A DNA stretch of 64,000 nt, taken from positions 4,738,979-4,802,978 of the forward strand of contig NW_006921533.1 in assembly GCF_000340215.1 (NCBI RefSeq), read 5' to 3'. The stretch is from Pseudocercospora fijiensis CIRAD86 (taxonomy: Eukaryota > Ascomycota > Dothideomycetes > Mycosphaerellales > Mycosphaerellaceae). Below the pieces are notes generated by a model. The model was not told the DNA's origin. It saw only the letters and a list, made by a program, of their open reading frames with translations, and searched no databases. Positions within the stretch are counted from its first letter, which is position 1. Each line of letters starts with the position of its first letter. Shown here piece after piece: positions 20,961-33,799 of this stretch. The position numbers were made by a program, and so were the translations under genes.

Positions 20961-21420
20961 GTACCGAAGTTACCGTCTACGGTGCTAGAACGACGTTCTT
21001 ATCGCCGGAGTGTATAACCGTACGGAACTTAACATAATCTTTGCGGCCTACTAGTAGGGGAATCTTCGCTTTTTTACAAGAATTGATCGTCGCGGTACGG
21101 TATAGCACATCGATTTTGATACCCTCCGGGCCGATAATGTCTATTGCTATAAGGAACTTAGCGCTAAGCTCCTTAACGACGTGTACCTTATAACGCATAT
21201 AGGCGATAATCTTAGAGCCCTTAACGATTCCCGGTACCTAAAAATCGAGATCTACGTACTCGCTAATGTCCGTCGAACCTACGCCCTTAACCTTTAGTAG
21301 AGCTACTAAGCGCTTACGCTCGATATCCGGGCGTGTCTAGCGTAGGAAGGCCTTATCGATAAGTAACACTATCGCGCCTATATCTAGGCAGACCGCGTAT
21401 TCGGTGCCGTCCTTCTATAG
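20961..21420 (-). pseudogene. Element D aspartic protease
   Basis: Reads VCLDIGAIVLLIDK near 21395-21360: the retroviral-type DTGA active site with Thr changed to Ile (ACA to ATA). Downstream is MRYKVHVVKELSAKFLIA then IDIIGPEGIKIDV at 21198-21100, the familiar Ty3/gypsy protease C-terminal block. Confidence 0.78.
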
Positions 21421-23862
21421 GCGTACGACCGTACGCAAATAATAATAGCCTCGGAACGCGTATCCTCCCTTAACCTTTAGCAATATAGCGGACTTAATAA
21501 CCCTAGCGTCCTCCTCTACGCTATCCTTCTTAGGCGTTAGTTCCGTTATATACTTAGTACGCCTATAGTCCTATAAGAGATTGTTGCTATCGAACTTCGC
21601 GCTGCAATTTAAGTATAAGAACTTTAAAGGCCGTATCGTAGCGAAGGGTTCTATAGCTAGAGGAAGGTGCTTGCCGACGTATAGGGAAAAGGGGGATAGT
21701 AGCGGCACTTCGCTATAGTATACTAATACGGAGTCCTATAAAGAGGCGTTATTATCTACGTCGTCTAATCTATAGTAGATGTCTACCTAGTCGTTAAAGT
21801 ACGCTAGTACGGAGTGCGGGCTTACTAGCCTCGCCGAGTAGCGTAAGCTAGATTATAGGCGTAAGTATAAACGCGGCTATAGGATAGATATAGGCTCTTC
21901 GACTAGAGGCTCCGGTACCTGCTTATTAGCGTAATAGTTGCGCGGGGCCTTATTGCCTTAGCGGCCGCGTTCCTACTAACCCTAGGTATCGCGTACGTCG
22001 TTTCGCGTACCTCTATCTTGTCGTCGTCTACGATTAGTATTCTTGCTACCGCGTATGTCGTAGCCCCGATTATTATTACGTAGCTCTGCCCGATTGTTAC
22101 GGTTAGAAACGTACTCTTTTTAGCGTCCCTCCCTCGCTAGGGCTTGCCTATCGTTTCCTTAATCCCGGCGCTAATACTAGTTTTAATTAGTATAGCTACT
22201 ATTTCTAGGGCGCTTATCGCTGTAGCCGCCGGCGTAACCGCGACCTAAATTGTCGCGATATCCGCGTACTACTATAGCGTACCGATCGTCGAACCTACTA
22301 GCGTAACCGCGACTAGAAGTATCGCGATACGCGCCCGAAGAATCGGTATACCGGTCGCTATTGCGAGCGTTTCGGTATTATAACTTACCGTTATATCTGT
22401 TGCGGCCTCGTACTATACCGTAGCTGTCGGACTGTATATATCTACGGCACTATACTTTATACTTGTCTTTAACAGCTCGTATAAAAGTGTGAATCGTATC
22501 GCTTAGTAAAGGCTTATCGAGCTTGTCCTATAGGCGGGGCTCGAATCGTAACTATGCCTAGTAGAGAAGGGCGTATAGTCTATTAGGGTCTATCTCGAGA
22601 CCTGCCTCGCGTACGTAGCGGATGCAGTTTATAATAAATTGCTAGGGTGCTCTACGGTTGCGTACGTCCTATACCGTATAGGATTCGGCGTATAGCTTGT
22701 CCTAGGCCTCGACGATAGATCTACTAAACTTGTCCCTTAGTGCCTTATACTAGCGCTTAATGCCCTCTCCTCCGCGGATAGTGTCGCGGTTATTACTCGT
22801 TAGCTCGTAGATAAACTATTGCTATACGGCTCTACGTAGGCACTTTATAAGCTAAGTACGTACTATACGGGCGTAATTGACCGCCGCGTAGTCGCAAGCT
22901 ACGTCTAAGAATAGATATACTAAGGTAAATGTAACCTTATTACCGTACGTATAGATATCCTAGCTATCTAAGTCTGCGTATAGGGCGTCGGGGTAGAAGT
23001 ACCCGATATCTATCGGGTCGAACCTCTCTAAGCGCTAAGAACGCTGCGGGCTGTAATAGGGTAAGCGGCTAAACTAAAAGTTGTCGACATAGTACGGGTT
23101 AAAGCGGTAACCTCGAGGGCTAAAGTTCCCGCCTTAGGTACTAGAATCACCTAGGCTCGGGCTTAGAGGCCCTCCGCTAGCCGTACCGCCTTAGCTATAG
23201 CGGCGTTATCTAGCCTCGGCGTTGCGTATTACGTTACGGCGTAACTAATAAGGCTAGGCCTCGACTAGGTTAGGCAGTAGGGCTAATAGAACTTGTTTAT
23301 ATAGAACCTGTTTATTCAAACTTGTACGCGCGAGGCGCTTAGCTCTTCTAGTGTCTAGCCTGTCTTGTACTAAGCTCGAAGGGATGCTCTAGCGTAACTA
23401 GTCGATCTCGTCCCTAATTTTATCCCTAAGTTGCTATATTTAGATAACTTGTTAATTTAACAGTTGTCTAAACAGCTAGCGTATCTTATTGCGTAGAACG
23501 GCTAGGTTAGCGGCGTTTAGGATTTCGCCGTTAGCGTCTTTAGCGGCCGCGTTAGCGCTAGCGGCGTTCTAGTTCTCGCGTGCTAGAACTTCGCGTAGCG
23601 CGCCTTCTCGTAAGCGTTAAAGCTAGGGATTGTCGTAAGCTAGCTACTTGCCGTTTCGCTAGTTTTAGGAGGATAGTCCCGCGCTAGCATTGCGTATACG
23701 CTAGCGGTCCGCGACTAGACGCCTAGCCTCCGTGCCTAGGAAAGCGTCGACTAACCTATTACGGCGCTATATCTGCTATCGAGAAGGTAGGTCTCGCTCG
23801 ACACTAGGTTCTACGTATGCTAAGTCCGTGTACTAGAATTCTAGGTCTATATTTTAGGACAT
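21421..23862 (-). pseudogene. Element D gag
   Basis: Minus ATG at 23862-23860 (MS*NIDLEF). The frame has helical Arg/Leu-rich capsid-like sequence (RNRLVDAF, LREVLARENQNAASANAAA), then basic Arg/Asn/Tyr-rich nucleocapsid-like sequence around 21980-22450 (DRGTRNDVRD, RRRRQDR). It passes into protease without a clear boundary. A frame upstream of the ATG also shows few stops, so the true start may be earlier. Confidence 0.55.
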
Positions 23863-25187
23863 GTCGGCTATGTCTTTAGTAGAAGCGGGTAGGATTAACG
23901 GCTCTTATTATCGGGGTCCTTACTACTATATCTCGGGACCTCGATACTAAAGCTTAGGACCTAATAGAGAGGACTCTTAGTAAGGCTTAGTACCTAATAA
24001 AAGGGACTCTAGACTGCTCGTAGCCGGAAGCTCCTACTACTCGGGCTTAGGGCTCTATTGCTCCGGAGCTTGCTAATTAGGACTCTACTACTCCGTATCC
24101 TAGTGCTCGGGCTTAGGGCCGTATTGCTTAGGACCCTACTGTTTAGGACTCTACTACTTAGGGCCGACTAAAACCGGCGAGGACAGATTAGGACTACTCG
24201 GGACCGATAGCTCTAAGGCACTAAGTTCTCGTAGGCCTAGGGGGAACACAATCGGTAAGGACCTGTAACGTATATACGTAACTCGTCGTATACTAGCTAC
24301 TAAAATAGTCCGACGGCGACGTGGCTATAGGCTAGTGTCCGGACTTAGACTTATAGGTACTACTATATCTAGTAAGGGTAGTGCTAGTTCTAGAGTAGGA
24401 GCCGCTAAGTCGTTAGGTCCTATTATATCCAAAACTACAAGTTCGTTATAGAGAGCAAGTAGCGTCTTCGCTGCTGCCGTAACTAAAAAGCGGTTAACTG
24501 CCTAATCCTAAGGGAAACCGAGGGTAGTACCGCCTCTAGTGTCCGAGAGTTTTTGTAGTATATATTCTTCTAGGGGCTAATAATACGTAGTAATTTTCGT
24601 AACGATTGCTATAAGCGGGTCTCTTTACTTCTAGTGCACTAACTTAGCGTAACCGGCGTTAGCTAAGAACTCCTTAAAGCAAAAAGCGATGTTTAACGAG
24701 TAGGCGTCTAAATCGAGGCGTGCGGAAGCTAGCGTATTTATAGAATAAGCGTAGGCTCGGTAATCTTATAAAAATATAGGATAAGTATAGAGTTAAGGAA
24801 CTAGACTAAAGTCGGGAAACTGTTAGGGTGCTTACAGGCTCTTGCCTCGACCGGTGCCCGCTTCGGCAGGTGCTAGTATAGAGTAAACAAACCTAGATAA
24901 GGAAGGCGGGCCGCCTAGTCTAGCGATTAGAGGGCTATAGGGCGCCGTCGATTAGAGGGCTATCGGTATGTAGCTATATGTATACGGAAGATAATGTGCG
25001 GAATTTAGAGGACTGTCGTAATCGTATCTATATCGAGCGTAGGTAGTTGTTGTAGTTAGGTAGGTAGGTCGGTGCCGCTAGTACGGGACCTCGCGGTCGC
25101 GTTTCTTAGTTTTTTAAGGTGCCCGTTCGTCTAGTACTCGGGTACTGTTTAAACGGATCTAGATCTAACTAAAGCGAAGCTACTAAT
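23863..25187 (-). other. Element D 5' leader with Ser/Pro-type degenerate repeats
   Basis: 23880-24240 contains irregular repeats of GGACTCTACTACT and GGGCTTAGGGCC, which read on the minus strand as Ser/Pro-rich peptide in a frame different from the gag ATG. From 24240 to the 5' LTR I see no sustained frame. The primer-binding site should lie just left of 25188; the sequence there (minus strand ATTAGTAGCTTCGCTTT) is too altered to assign a tRNA. Confidence 0.4.
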
Positions 25188-25301
25188 TGTTACGCGAGGG
25201 ACGATTAGTAGGTCAGCTATAGTATAGTATTAGGGTAAGTATCTACGGTTCTACGGAAAGTATATACCGGGCTTAGCTAGCGTACCGTCCCTGCCGTAAC
25301 A
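25188..25301 (-). repeat. Element D 5' LTR (right)
   Basis: Matches 1540-1653 and keeps the TG..CA termini (TGTTACGCG..GTAACA). It is followed by the GTACG duplication at 25302-25306. Confidence 0.9.
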
Positions 25302-28300
25302 GTACGAGTGCTTTAAGGTAGCACTATTAAGTTCCTAAAGACGGTACGTAGAACTATCGTAAAGGACCTCCTATACTCTATAAGGCTCTTTCTATTTAAA
25401 GGCTAACTTATAGGAGTAACTATATTCTAGCTCCGACTAGTATAGGAGAACTATATCGCTAACCTTTAGAGGCTCCTAGTTAATAGCATTATAGTCGTCG
25501 AAATACTGCTTAGCCTCCTTACGAAGGCGACGTTGTCGAGCAAGTCCCTCCTAAGAAGTAGTAGTTATATCCTTAAGAGCCTTAGCGCGTAAGGCAAGGA
25601 GATCTACTCTAGTACGAATAGATCCCTAGTCGTAAACGCTATACGTATAGTAGGACAACTTAATCGGAAGAACAGCGTCTCTTCTAATTATAAGCTCCGC
25701 TAGTATTAGGCTAGTAGTATCGATAATAGTCGTTCGGTCTACCTAGAGAAGGGCTAGGACGTAGGTAGAGATCGCGACTAATCTATTACCTCTATTAGTT
25801 AGCTTAGATAAGGCATCGATTAAAGACCGATAGCTACGCTTAACGATAGCATTAGATTAGGGATAGTATAGGGAGATACGAACGTTCTTCGCCCCGTACA
25901 AAGTAAGTAGCGCTTAAACTTCTTTAGCTATATTAGTCGTCGCGTTATCTAAGATAATTTTATAGGGCGTACCCTACCGGCAGAACAGGTCCTTAAATAG
26001 GAAGGTAGCTATATTATAGGCGTTAATAGCACTATAGCCCTTGCGGAAATAATAGGCTTTAGGCTATCGAGAAAGACCCTCTCGAATAATATAGAGGCTA
26101 TTATTCTAGCTTAGATAAACCCTATTACCGTACTATCGCTTACTAACTAATTAGGCAGCGGGGATACGCAGCTCGCCTAGCCGACAGTAGCTATTCCTAA
26201 AATTGCACTTAGGACAGCTCTTATAGTAGCGAGAGACATTAGCCTATACGCTATCCTACTAGTACTACCGACGAAGGACATCGAAGGTACCCTCTACTAC
26301 CCGGTAGCTAAGCTCGTCGTAAACTGCGTAAAGGATTTCTTATCTCGCTATAGGGTTATTAATAATACGCTAGAGGGGTATATTAACTATCGCCTATCGC
26401 TAAAGGATGCGATCCTTAACTAGGAATCGTCGAGAATAGCGAATAACCCGACGGTACTAACTCTTTAATAGACTAGGTGCTTTCTTTATATAGGTTAGGA
26501 AGTAGGCGATATAATAGGAGTCGTCGGAGTAGACCCTATTAAGGATATTATCCCTATCTAATTTATCCGCCTTAGCTTTAGCCTAGTTATTACCGTTAGT
26601 AGTAGGGTTTTTAGGCTACTCGTTAGTTTTATTAGGTTAGTTACTAGGCTAGTTATCGGGCTAGTTATCGGTAGTAGACCTAGTAATCGCTAGCATAGCG
26701 TTAATATAGAAGGCAGTAAAGAAGGTACGGTTAATAACTACGTCGACATCTTCTTCTTCTATTATTTCGGCAATATCCTCTTCTATAGCAGGCCTCCTAG
26801 AAAGGCTATCCGGTCTAGTATGCTTCTTCCTAGGAACGTAGAAGACGTCGAAGTTAAACAAATAGATCTAGGCAACCTACCGAGCTATCGCAGAGTTTAG
26901 TAGGTCGGACGCTATACAGTTAAGCTAATAGACTAGCGTCTAAGCATCGATTTCTAGACGAAAGAATATACTAAAGAGCTATAGCTAGAACTTCTTTAGA
27001 GCCTTATAGACTCTAAGGCATTCTCGCTTGCTAGCATCGTATCGGGCCTCGATCGGTTTCTATAGTCCGGAGTCGTACCTAATAGAATAACGTAAGGATA
27101 GCTCCTTACGGTTATACTATATTAGTATCTCGCTATAGCCTTCCCCGCTCGAGTCGATAGTAATAATTATTAAACCCGTACCCTCTAAGTAGTTAATAGA
27201 CGTAAGTGCAGGTACGCTAACGAGTGCCTTAGTTACCTTGTCCTTAGCCGCTTAGTATACGGGGGTCTATTCGAACTTAGCATCCTTCTTAAGCAAGGCG
27301 TAAAAAGGCTTATATACTAATACAAAGTTCTCGACCTAGATACGGAAGTAGGAGACTACTCTAAGCTAAGTTCGGACATCCTTTTAATAGGTAGGATCCG
27401 GCTAGGACACTATCTTTAGGACCCGTATATTATTAGGATAGCGGCCGTTTTTATCGGTTACAAACCCGATAATGTTTATTCGTTTATATAGGAGCTAAAG
27501 CTTCTCCCTATATACCGTTAGATTAGCTCGCTCTAGGTCGTAGAGGACGCTATCGAGGTTCTAAATATATTCGAGAAAGAACCTACGGATACTAGGCTCT
27601 ACTTCTTTATTATCGTACCTAGTTTTAGGGCCTTTAATACCGATGTCGTCGAGGAAAGGCATCGCTATATAGGAGATATAGGCCGCGAGGACTTGGTTTA
27701 TAATACGAACGAACTAGGCTACGGAGTTAGTTGCCCCTTAGGGAAGGGTAGTTTGTCTATATAGCCTAAGAGGTATCTCGAAACTAGTAAGGTCGCGGCT
27801 ATTAGGATAGAGAGGGATCTAGTCGTAGCCCGAGAAAACATTAACTAGCGAGGCTATAACACAGTTAGCAAAAGCTTCCGAGAACCTATTAGTCTCCGGA
27901 GGGAGGTTAGTATCTCTAATCGTAACTACGTTAAACTTTTATATAGCGTTAATTAGACGGTACTTCTTTAGTTCCCTAGGAGCTGTTTTCTTTTAAACTA
28001 GGAAGTATAGATTACGATACGAGGTATAGGAAGGCTTAAGTATGCCGGCCTTTACGCGCTACCGTATTATATCCTCGACTATACCTCGTAGGCTTAGGTT
28101 TAGCTTAAAACCTAGGTAGGCCTAAGGCTTATATTCGATCGTTCGGATCTTCTACGGAGGGGCAACCTCCGGGTTAATTCTGCCTAGGTAAGTAAAGTTA
28201 TATACTAATATAGCTTCGCGATTATATAGAAGCTTATATAGCAGGTCAAGTTTAAGATCCGAAAGCTCTATACTAGGTTTAATCTTCGTAAGCCTTTCCG

Positions 28301-28600
28301 GTATTAGCCTTAAACCCCTAGGAATAGTAGAGAACTTTTTAGTAATATATCTCTAGTCGTACGGACTATCCCTAGGTAGCAATATTGCTTCCTAATTAAG
28401 ACACTTTTATCGCTAGTTAGGATTCCCGCTAGGATTAGACCTATCGGTTATATATACGCTGCCCTTTACGGGCTTAATCTTGTTAGCTACCCTCTTATAT
28501 AGGGTATATATACTAATCGATTATCGAACCCGAGCTCGCTCTCTTTGCCGCTAGGCTTAGAGATTAGCGCAATAAAATAGCGCGTAAACTTCTTTAGAAG
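25302..28600 (-). pseudogene. Family-A pol (A1): reverse transcriptase, RNase H, integrase
   Basis: The RT active site is intact as FLDD (27656-27645, in MPFLDDIGIKGP), a form typical of one fungal gypsy lineage. RT also shows PRELKKYRLINAI, VIASLVNVFSGYD and QTTLP. RNase H follows with IITIDSSGEGY. Integrase has the zinc region (CPKCNFRNSYCRLGELR near 26180), the catalytic block IILDNATTN, and YYPQSNAIVKRSYRSLIDAL near 25850. The linker at 26861-26661 is an open stretch (FNFDVFYVPRKKHTRPDSLSR). Frame continues to 1160-1534 across element D. Confidence 0.85.
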
Positions 28601-31600
28601 TCTCCTTAAGTCGATAGGTATATAGCTAGTAGTCCTAATTTATAACGCCGGCGAAAACGTTAGACTCGTAATAACACCCCCGGGGTAGTATTAGACTTAC
28701 GCTCTAATTAGTTAGTTCGGATAGACCCGCGTCCGGTAGTAATGCCTCTAGCGACGATGTATAAGATAGCATTATTACCTTAACTTATATAGTAGGTATA
28801 GGTAGTCGTTATATTATACTCGCTATCGCTTCGAGCACTCGTCTTCTTAGTATAGAACCTAGAAACTTGCCTTAACGTACGGAGCGGCGCACTTCTAGAA
28901 ATAACCTATTTAAGCTACACTAACTTATAGCGCAGATTACCGGTCCTATAACCGCGCCGTAGCGTTTCCCGAAGACTGTCTAGAAGCAGCAAGGATATCC
29001 TCGTAGGATTTGTAGCTAGTATTGCCGACATAACTAGTAAATACGACTCGGTTGCCCTTCTAGTTAGTAATAGTTCCCTTCTAGGAGCTATCGTCGCAGT
29101 TGCGCTAAATACCTCGGGTTATACGAGACTATAGTCGACCTAGAATAATTAGCGTATTTAGGTCGGCGGCAATCTAGAAGGTAAAGGAAAAGCATATACC
29201 GAAGGCGTCTACTATAATATTGTAGTAAGCACCTACTAGCGCAATCTCCCTATTTACTCCCTATATACCGAGGGAAATGTCTCTGTTTATTAGTAGCCTA
29301 AGTTGTTTAGCCTAACGCTTACTTATAATAAGTAACTCCGAACTATTATTAAGCATTGCTAGCATCTGTTAGCTGTAGCTCCCGATAGTAACTTAAATAT
29401 AGATAGTAGGAACGACGGCGAAGAAAAAGGTAACTGCGGAAAGGTCTATATTATTAGGGATAGAATAAAGTTCCTTAGGTCGAGGAGGTCCTACTCGACC
29501 GATTTATTAGCTAGTAAACCGGATAGCCTTAATAGAGACTAAAACTAGAGTAGGGTCGGGATTATTACTATCCCCTCGGCCTATCTCCTTAACTCCCTCT
29601 TCGTTAGCATTATCGATAGTCTCTTAGTTCTCGTAGGTTACTAATTCGCCTTCTACTAACTCTTAGGCACCTAAGAATTTAGGAAGGAACTATAGGGAAG
29701 AGACGTCGATATAGTCTTCTCGTCCCTGTTTTCTTCGGAAGGCAGCGAAGTCTTTTATAAAGGTAGTATCGTTAGGGATTTAGCTCTAGAATAGGTTAGT
29801 AGGCAAACCGTATACTAGCAGCTCTCCTATAGACATATTAGACTTAAGGTCTAGGAACTGTAAAGCCTAGAAGAGAGCGTTTGCCTTTATATCTAAGGAG
29901 TTAGCTAGGCTAGTACTATACTTTTTTATATACCTATTAAAGCGAAAGCTCTTTAGATCGGATAACTTTCGCTTATAGGCCGGTAGGTTAGCTAGACCTA
30001 GGGTACTACTAATATCGGTAGCAACATCCTCTATATCGACCTCTAGAGTCTCTAGGACGACTAGGCTTTCTATAGGTAGGGTGCTAGGTACGGTACTAGG
30101 TGCGGTGCTAGATCGGGTAGCACGGTCTATAGCTGTCTAAAGAGTCTTAGTTTTAGCGGTTAACTCTCGCTATTGCTTAGCCTTGTCGGCCGCCTTGTTC
30201 TTTAGTACCCTAGTAGGGGCTGCCGTACTAGGGCGAGTAGGGTTCTAAGGGCTCCTACCCTTGTTTTAGAACTAGGTCTAAGACCGTATAGCAGCGTAGA
30301 CATCTATACTATTCTTAGTAACCGCGTAAACATTAGTAACTGCGTCCGGATCCTAAGAAACAAAGTTGACCTTAATAGGCTTAGTAGTACTATTACTGCT
30401 CCGCTCCTTAACCTGTTTTACCCTAACCTTTTAAGTTTCTCGTTTAGTAATAGCGGCTAGGGTACTATTCCTAGTGTCCTTAAACTCGATCTTGCCGCTA
30501 TACTTCTTTTCTAGAAGAGTCTTTAGCTAAGGCAGCTTCGGGGCTCTCCGATCCTATTCGAAATTAATCTTGTCGCCGGTATCTATATAGTAGAATCGGC
30601 TATTTACTTGTATAATAAGCTTCCTTTTAAGAAGCTCTTTCTAGATAGGGCAGGACGATTAGATATATTTAAACCCGCTATATATCTAGCACTTGCTATC
30701 TAAGTTAGAATAGATCTTCCGTATAGCGTAGACATCTACTAAAGGGGCTTTAGGGTAGTTAGGATCTAAAACCTAGTAGACTAGTAGTACATCGCCTAGT
30801 ATAGTAGCATTAATAACCTCCCTAACTCGCTATAATACTTTCGTATTTAGGTTTAGCTAGGCTAGGGATTTAGCTAAGTCCGCGACATCCTAAGAGTACT
30901 TAGTAATAGTAGGAGTTACGGTCTTAGGACTACTTTGCGATTTAGGAAGGAACTTAGGTCCCTTGCTTCCTAAGGCTTCTTTTCTAACTTGCGCTAGGTT
31001 ATTCCGGTCTTCGCCGTAGATAAACTTCCTCGTATCGGCTATACTATTAATATCGGCCTTAATATATACTAGGACCTCTTTGTATTTCCTAAAGCTCTTA
31101 GGATCGGCCTCGCTAAGCTTATAGCGACGGAAGATACGCTAAGCTATAGGCTACGGCAATCCCTAGAGGAGTAGCCTCGTTTTCTAAGAGTTTTCGAGGT
31201 TACTCTACTCGATGCCGTCCGCTAACTCGACAAATTCGCGGACGTACCCCTTTAGGTCGTTATCCTTAGTGCGCCTTACTAAGTAGAGGGCTTCGAGCTA
31301 CGCGCGACTGCCTTTAATACGACGGCTATTGCGCTCCCGATACTCCCTTAGAAAGGCTAACTTAAAGGTCTCCTAGTTGGCATTAGACTTATCGTCCTTT
31401 TCTAGGTAGCTAACTAGGGTTCTAAGGGTTCGGTAAAGCTTAGTACTAGTAGTCCTCGTAAGGGACCGGATCTTGTACTAGTCGGACTCTCTGTCGAGCT
31501 CGTACTTAATTAAGCCTTCCTTAAAACGCTCTATATGTGCTATAGCGTTCTACCCTTCGAATAAGGGATTTGTACTACTCCCTAGTTCTAGCGGGCGACG

Positions 31601-31809
31601 TTTGTTTTAACGGAGAAGCTTAGTTTGCTTCTCTATTATCTTTATAAGGATATTATAGAGCGCCTCTAGCGTAGAAGGCATAGGAGGCTTACTTATATTA
31701 ACTAGTCGCCGCCTAATTTCTTCGTTAATAGGATTAGGGGCGTTTTCGGATTCCGAAGATTCTACTAATTCGTAATATTCGCTTCTATTAAAGCTTATTC
31801 GATTATTGT
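28601..31809 (-). pseudogene. Family-A gag and protease (A1)
   Basis: Gag begins about 31809 (start codon lost; NRSEYYELVESSESEN) and includes a capsid-like helical segment (LAFLREYRERNSRR, ADPKSFRKYKEVLVYI) and a CCHC-type knuckle near 30700 in which Cys and His read as Tyr (CQIYSGFKYI..SSCPI). A protease-like stretch with LLVYGLPTNLFQS and LNNSSELLIIS lies at about 29800-29350. Between protease and RT (28600-29100) the frame is hard to follow and contains one copy of the ACCCC-GGGGTAGTATTA palindrome. About twice as many stops as in pol. Confidence 0.7.
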
Positions 31810-32094
31810 AAAATAGTTGAAATAAAATTCTATAGGAAAGTGTTTTTAGTGTCTTTAGTTTGTTTAGTTTGTTATAATGTTACTATGCGAGAGAATAGTA
31901 TATTAGGCTGTTTCTCCTAGTATTACCCCTAGGGTAGTATTAGGATTTAGCCTCCTAGGGGTCGCCTAACTACCTCTAGGAGCTTAGTTTAGTATTAGAC
32001 GAAAGCCGCTCGGAGGGAGAGACTGCAATCTCTATTTATACCTAGATCCTAGAAACTAGCTTGTATCTCCTTTAGCTAGGATCAGACATGAGCG

Positions 32095-32194
32095 NNNNNN
32101 NNNNNNNNNNNNNNNNNNNNNNNNNNNNNNNNNNNNNNNNNNNNNNNNNNNNNNNNNNNNNNNNNNNNNNNNNNNNNNNNNNNNNNNNNNNNNN
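32095..32194. other. Assembly gap (100 N)
   Basis: Exactly 100 N within the LTR-like block. The matching part of the right copy (about 63050-63225) suggests that roughly 150 bp may belong here. Confidence 0.95.
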
Positions 32195-32592
32195 TATTAA
32201 TTAATAGTCTTAGCAAACTAAGCAAGGCTAATAGGTAATTAGTCTATCTCCTTCTTAGGCGGGACTTATCTCGAGCAAGCGGTACTAAATAGGTCTTCGA
32301 CCCGGAGCCGAGTCCTTAGAAGCTAGCTATAGCTATAGACTAGGCCCTAAGCTATAACAGTCCTAAGGGTTTATAGCTTTTCGGGGTTAAAGCGATGCCC
32401 TCGTTAAGAGGTTTCTCTGCTTATCGTAATAGCCTCTTAAGATACTTTAGTATCGTCCGTATTATAGGCTCTTATTATACCCTCGCTTCGGTTATAGCTA
32501 TTCGTACCTAGAGACTACCTTTAACATACCCGAACCTGTTAGATATAAAGAGATAGCCCTACCTTCGGCTCTAATAAAGGACGGAAACTAAT

Positions 32593-32620
32593 ACTACTAC
32601 TACTACTACTACTAGTAATA
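32593..32620 (+). repeat. (TAC)n microsatellite in LTR-like block
   Basis: Eight to nine ACT/TAC units; the right copy at 63594-63610 has fewer, so the array has changed length since duplication. Confidence 0.85.
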
Positions 32621-32847
32621 GTATAGGCTACCGAGCGTAATATAACCTATAGCAATGTCGGCAGCTATATTTAGCATAATAGGATAATAAGACGGTTGCT
32701 TAGGCTAATAACTAGAGCCCTACAATATAGGCATTATAGAAGTGTAATATAAACAATGTGCTATACGAGGTTAGTGCTCTATCTACAATATAGAAGGAGG
32801 CCTCTTATATAGGCTTAAAACTTAGCCTAGGTATATAGGGCCGGTTA

Positions 32848-33089
32848 CTAGCTAATAATATTAATATCCGAGTTACTATAGTTAGTACTAGAATATATAG
32901 TAGACTTCTTAGCGGCCTTCTAGAATGCCTAGCGAGCCTGCAACGCCTTCTAACGCGCTGCTTCTACCTTAGCGCGCTTATCTTAAACTTCTTAAGGGAC
33001 CTTATAGTTACGGGTCGAGCGGCGATCTTATACCTATATCTCTATAGCGAGCGCTAGACTAGTAGCCGTATCGGCTTCCGTCTTAAGGC
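32848..33089 (-). pseudogene. Family-A accessory frame, C-terminal part (A2)
   Basis: Minus-strand continuation of the frame at 39749-40543, split by element C; removing C and one AAGGC copy restores the frame (..KVLRLKTEADTATSLALAIE). It is basic and Ala/Gln-rich (RAKVEAAR, KALQAR, AFQ-like KAAKK), probably a coiled coil, and ends at a TAG at 32850-32848, eight bases inside the LTR-like block. Function unknown. Confidence 0.5.
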
Positions 33090-33766
33090 TGTTATAGTAG
33101 CTGCCTAGAAAGTACCGACAAGTCCTACAAGCTAGCCGCTATACTATAAAGTGATGTCGGATTTGAGTTGCCTTAGTAGTAGGGGCCCCTAGCGAAGTAG
33201 GTCGCCTAGTACGCCTAGTACGCCTAGTACGCCTAGGTCGCCTAGTACGCCTAGGTCGCCTAGTTAGCCGCTTACTTAGCCGTATAACGTAACATCTTAG
33301 GGACTCCCGCGGAGGCCGTATATAGTAGAACAATACTTTATATATTAATATACGAACGACGGGACTATACTAAACTACGCGCACGTATATACGGACGACA
33401 GTAAGCGAGATATATAGAGTCGTAGGATAGATCCGAGTAGTAGGAAGGAACCGGAAGGTAGGGAAGAGCTAGGAGAAATATATTTGCTTAAGAGCGGTTA
33501 AACGAGTTCGTATACGCGCGCTACGTAAGTTAGCTAGGAGATAAAGGCGCTACGAGACAGCGGATATACGTGCTTACGCTTACGCGTCGGACGCGCTAGA
33601 CGGCCGTAGGGCGGAATACTAAGGAAGGGGCTCTCCCTCTAAGGTACCCTTCTTTCTTTCTTCGCAGTTCGTCTTATATAGATAGTAGCTATATTAATTT
33701 AGTACTCCCTTTAGTTTAGTTTAAAGTTTCGTACACATTCTTACTACTTAGCTACTAACCCTTACA
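33090..33766 (+). repeat. Element C 5' LTR
   Basis: Starts TGTTATAG and ends CTTACA. Contains a 10-bp tandem array (CGCCTAGTACGCCTAGGT-type) at 33198-33262. A TATATAG at about 33673 may be its TATA box. Confidence 0.92.
33198..33262 (+). repeat. 10-bp minisatellite CGCCTAGTAC/CGCCTAGGT in C LTR
   Basis: Six to seven units, same number and order in the 3' LTR (39185-39245). It is therefore part of the LTR and not a later expansion. It produces a spurious Arg-rich minus-strand reading. Confidence 0.85.
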
Positions 33767-33799
33767 TTACGAACTGCCTCAAAAAACGCTTCTATTAAG

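Larger units (their letters stand above)
1540..25301 (-). mobile_element. Element D: long Ty3/gypsy LTR retrotransposon with short LTRs
   Basis: It is bounded by 114-bp LTRs (1540-1653 and 25188-25301) and a 5-bp target duplication GTACG (1535-1539 and 25302-25306). The right LTR keeps TG..CA ends; the left has TA..TA, as expected from RIP. A purine-rich tract lies beside the left LTR on the minus strand. Without the nested hAT element the length is about 13.8 kb, very long for a gypsy element with so short an LTR. Gene order on the minus strand is gag, protease, reverse transcriptase, RNase H, integrase with chromodomain, then an extra ~5.2-kb frame before the 3' LTR. All frames are broken by TAG/TAA. 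Confidence 0.88.
31860..32857 (-). repeat. Family-A LTR-like block, shared between tandem units
   Basis: Strongly similar to about 62830-63855, and similarity stops sharply at 32857 and 63855 (both CTAATA). To its left lies gag of A1; to its right begins the left end of unit A2. That is the arrangement of two elements sharing one LTR. The left boundary cannot be fixed, because both copies are preceded by gag. It holds the palindrome at 31918-31943, a TAC microsatellite and an assembly gap. A polypurine tract is not seen at 32858, so the LTR label is an inference. Confidence 0.6.

Noticed and set aside
33198..33262. CRISPR-like array
   Set aside because: Units are 9-10 bp head to tail without spacers; this is a eukaryotic LTR minisatellite.
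33139..33333. Arg-rich minus-strand 64-codon stretch
   Set aside because: Produced by the 10-bp minisatellite in the element C LTR.
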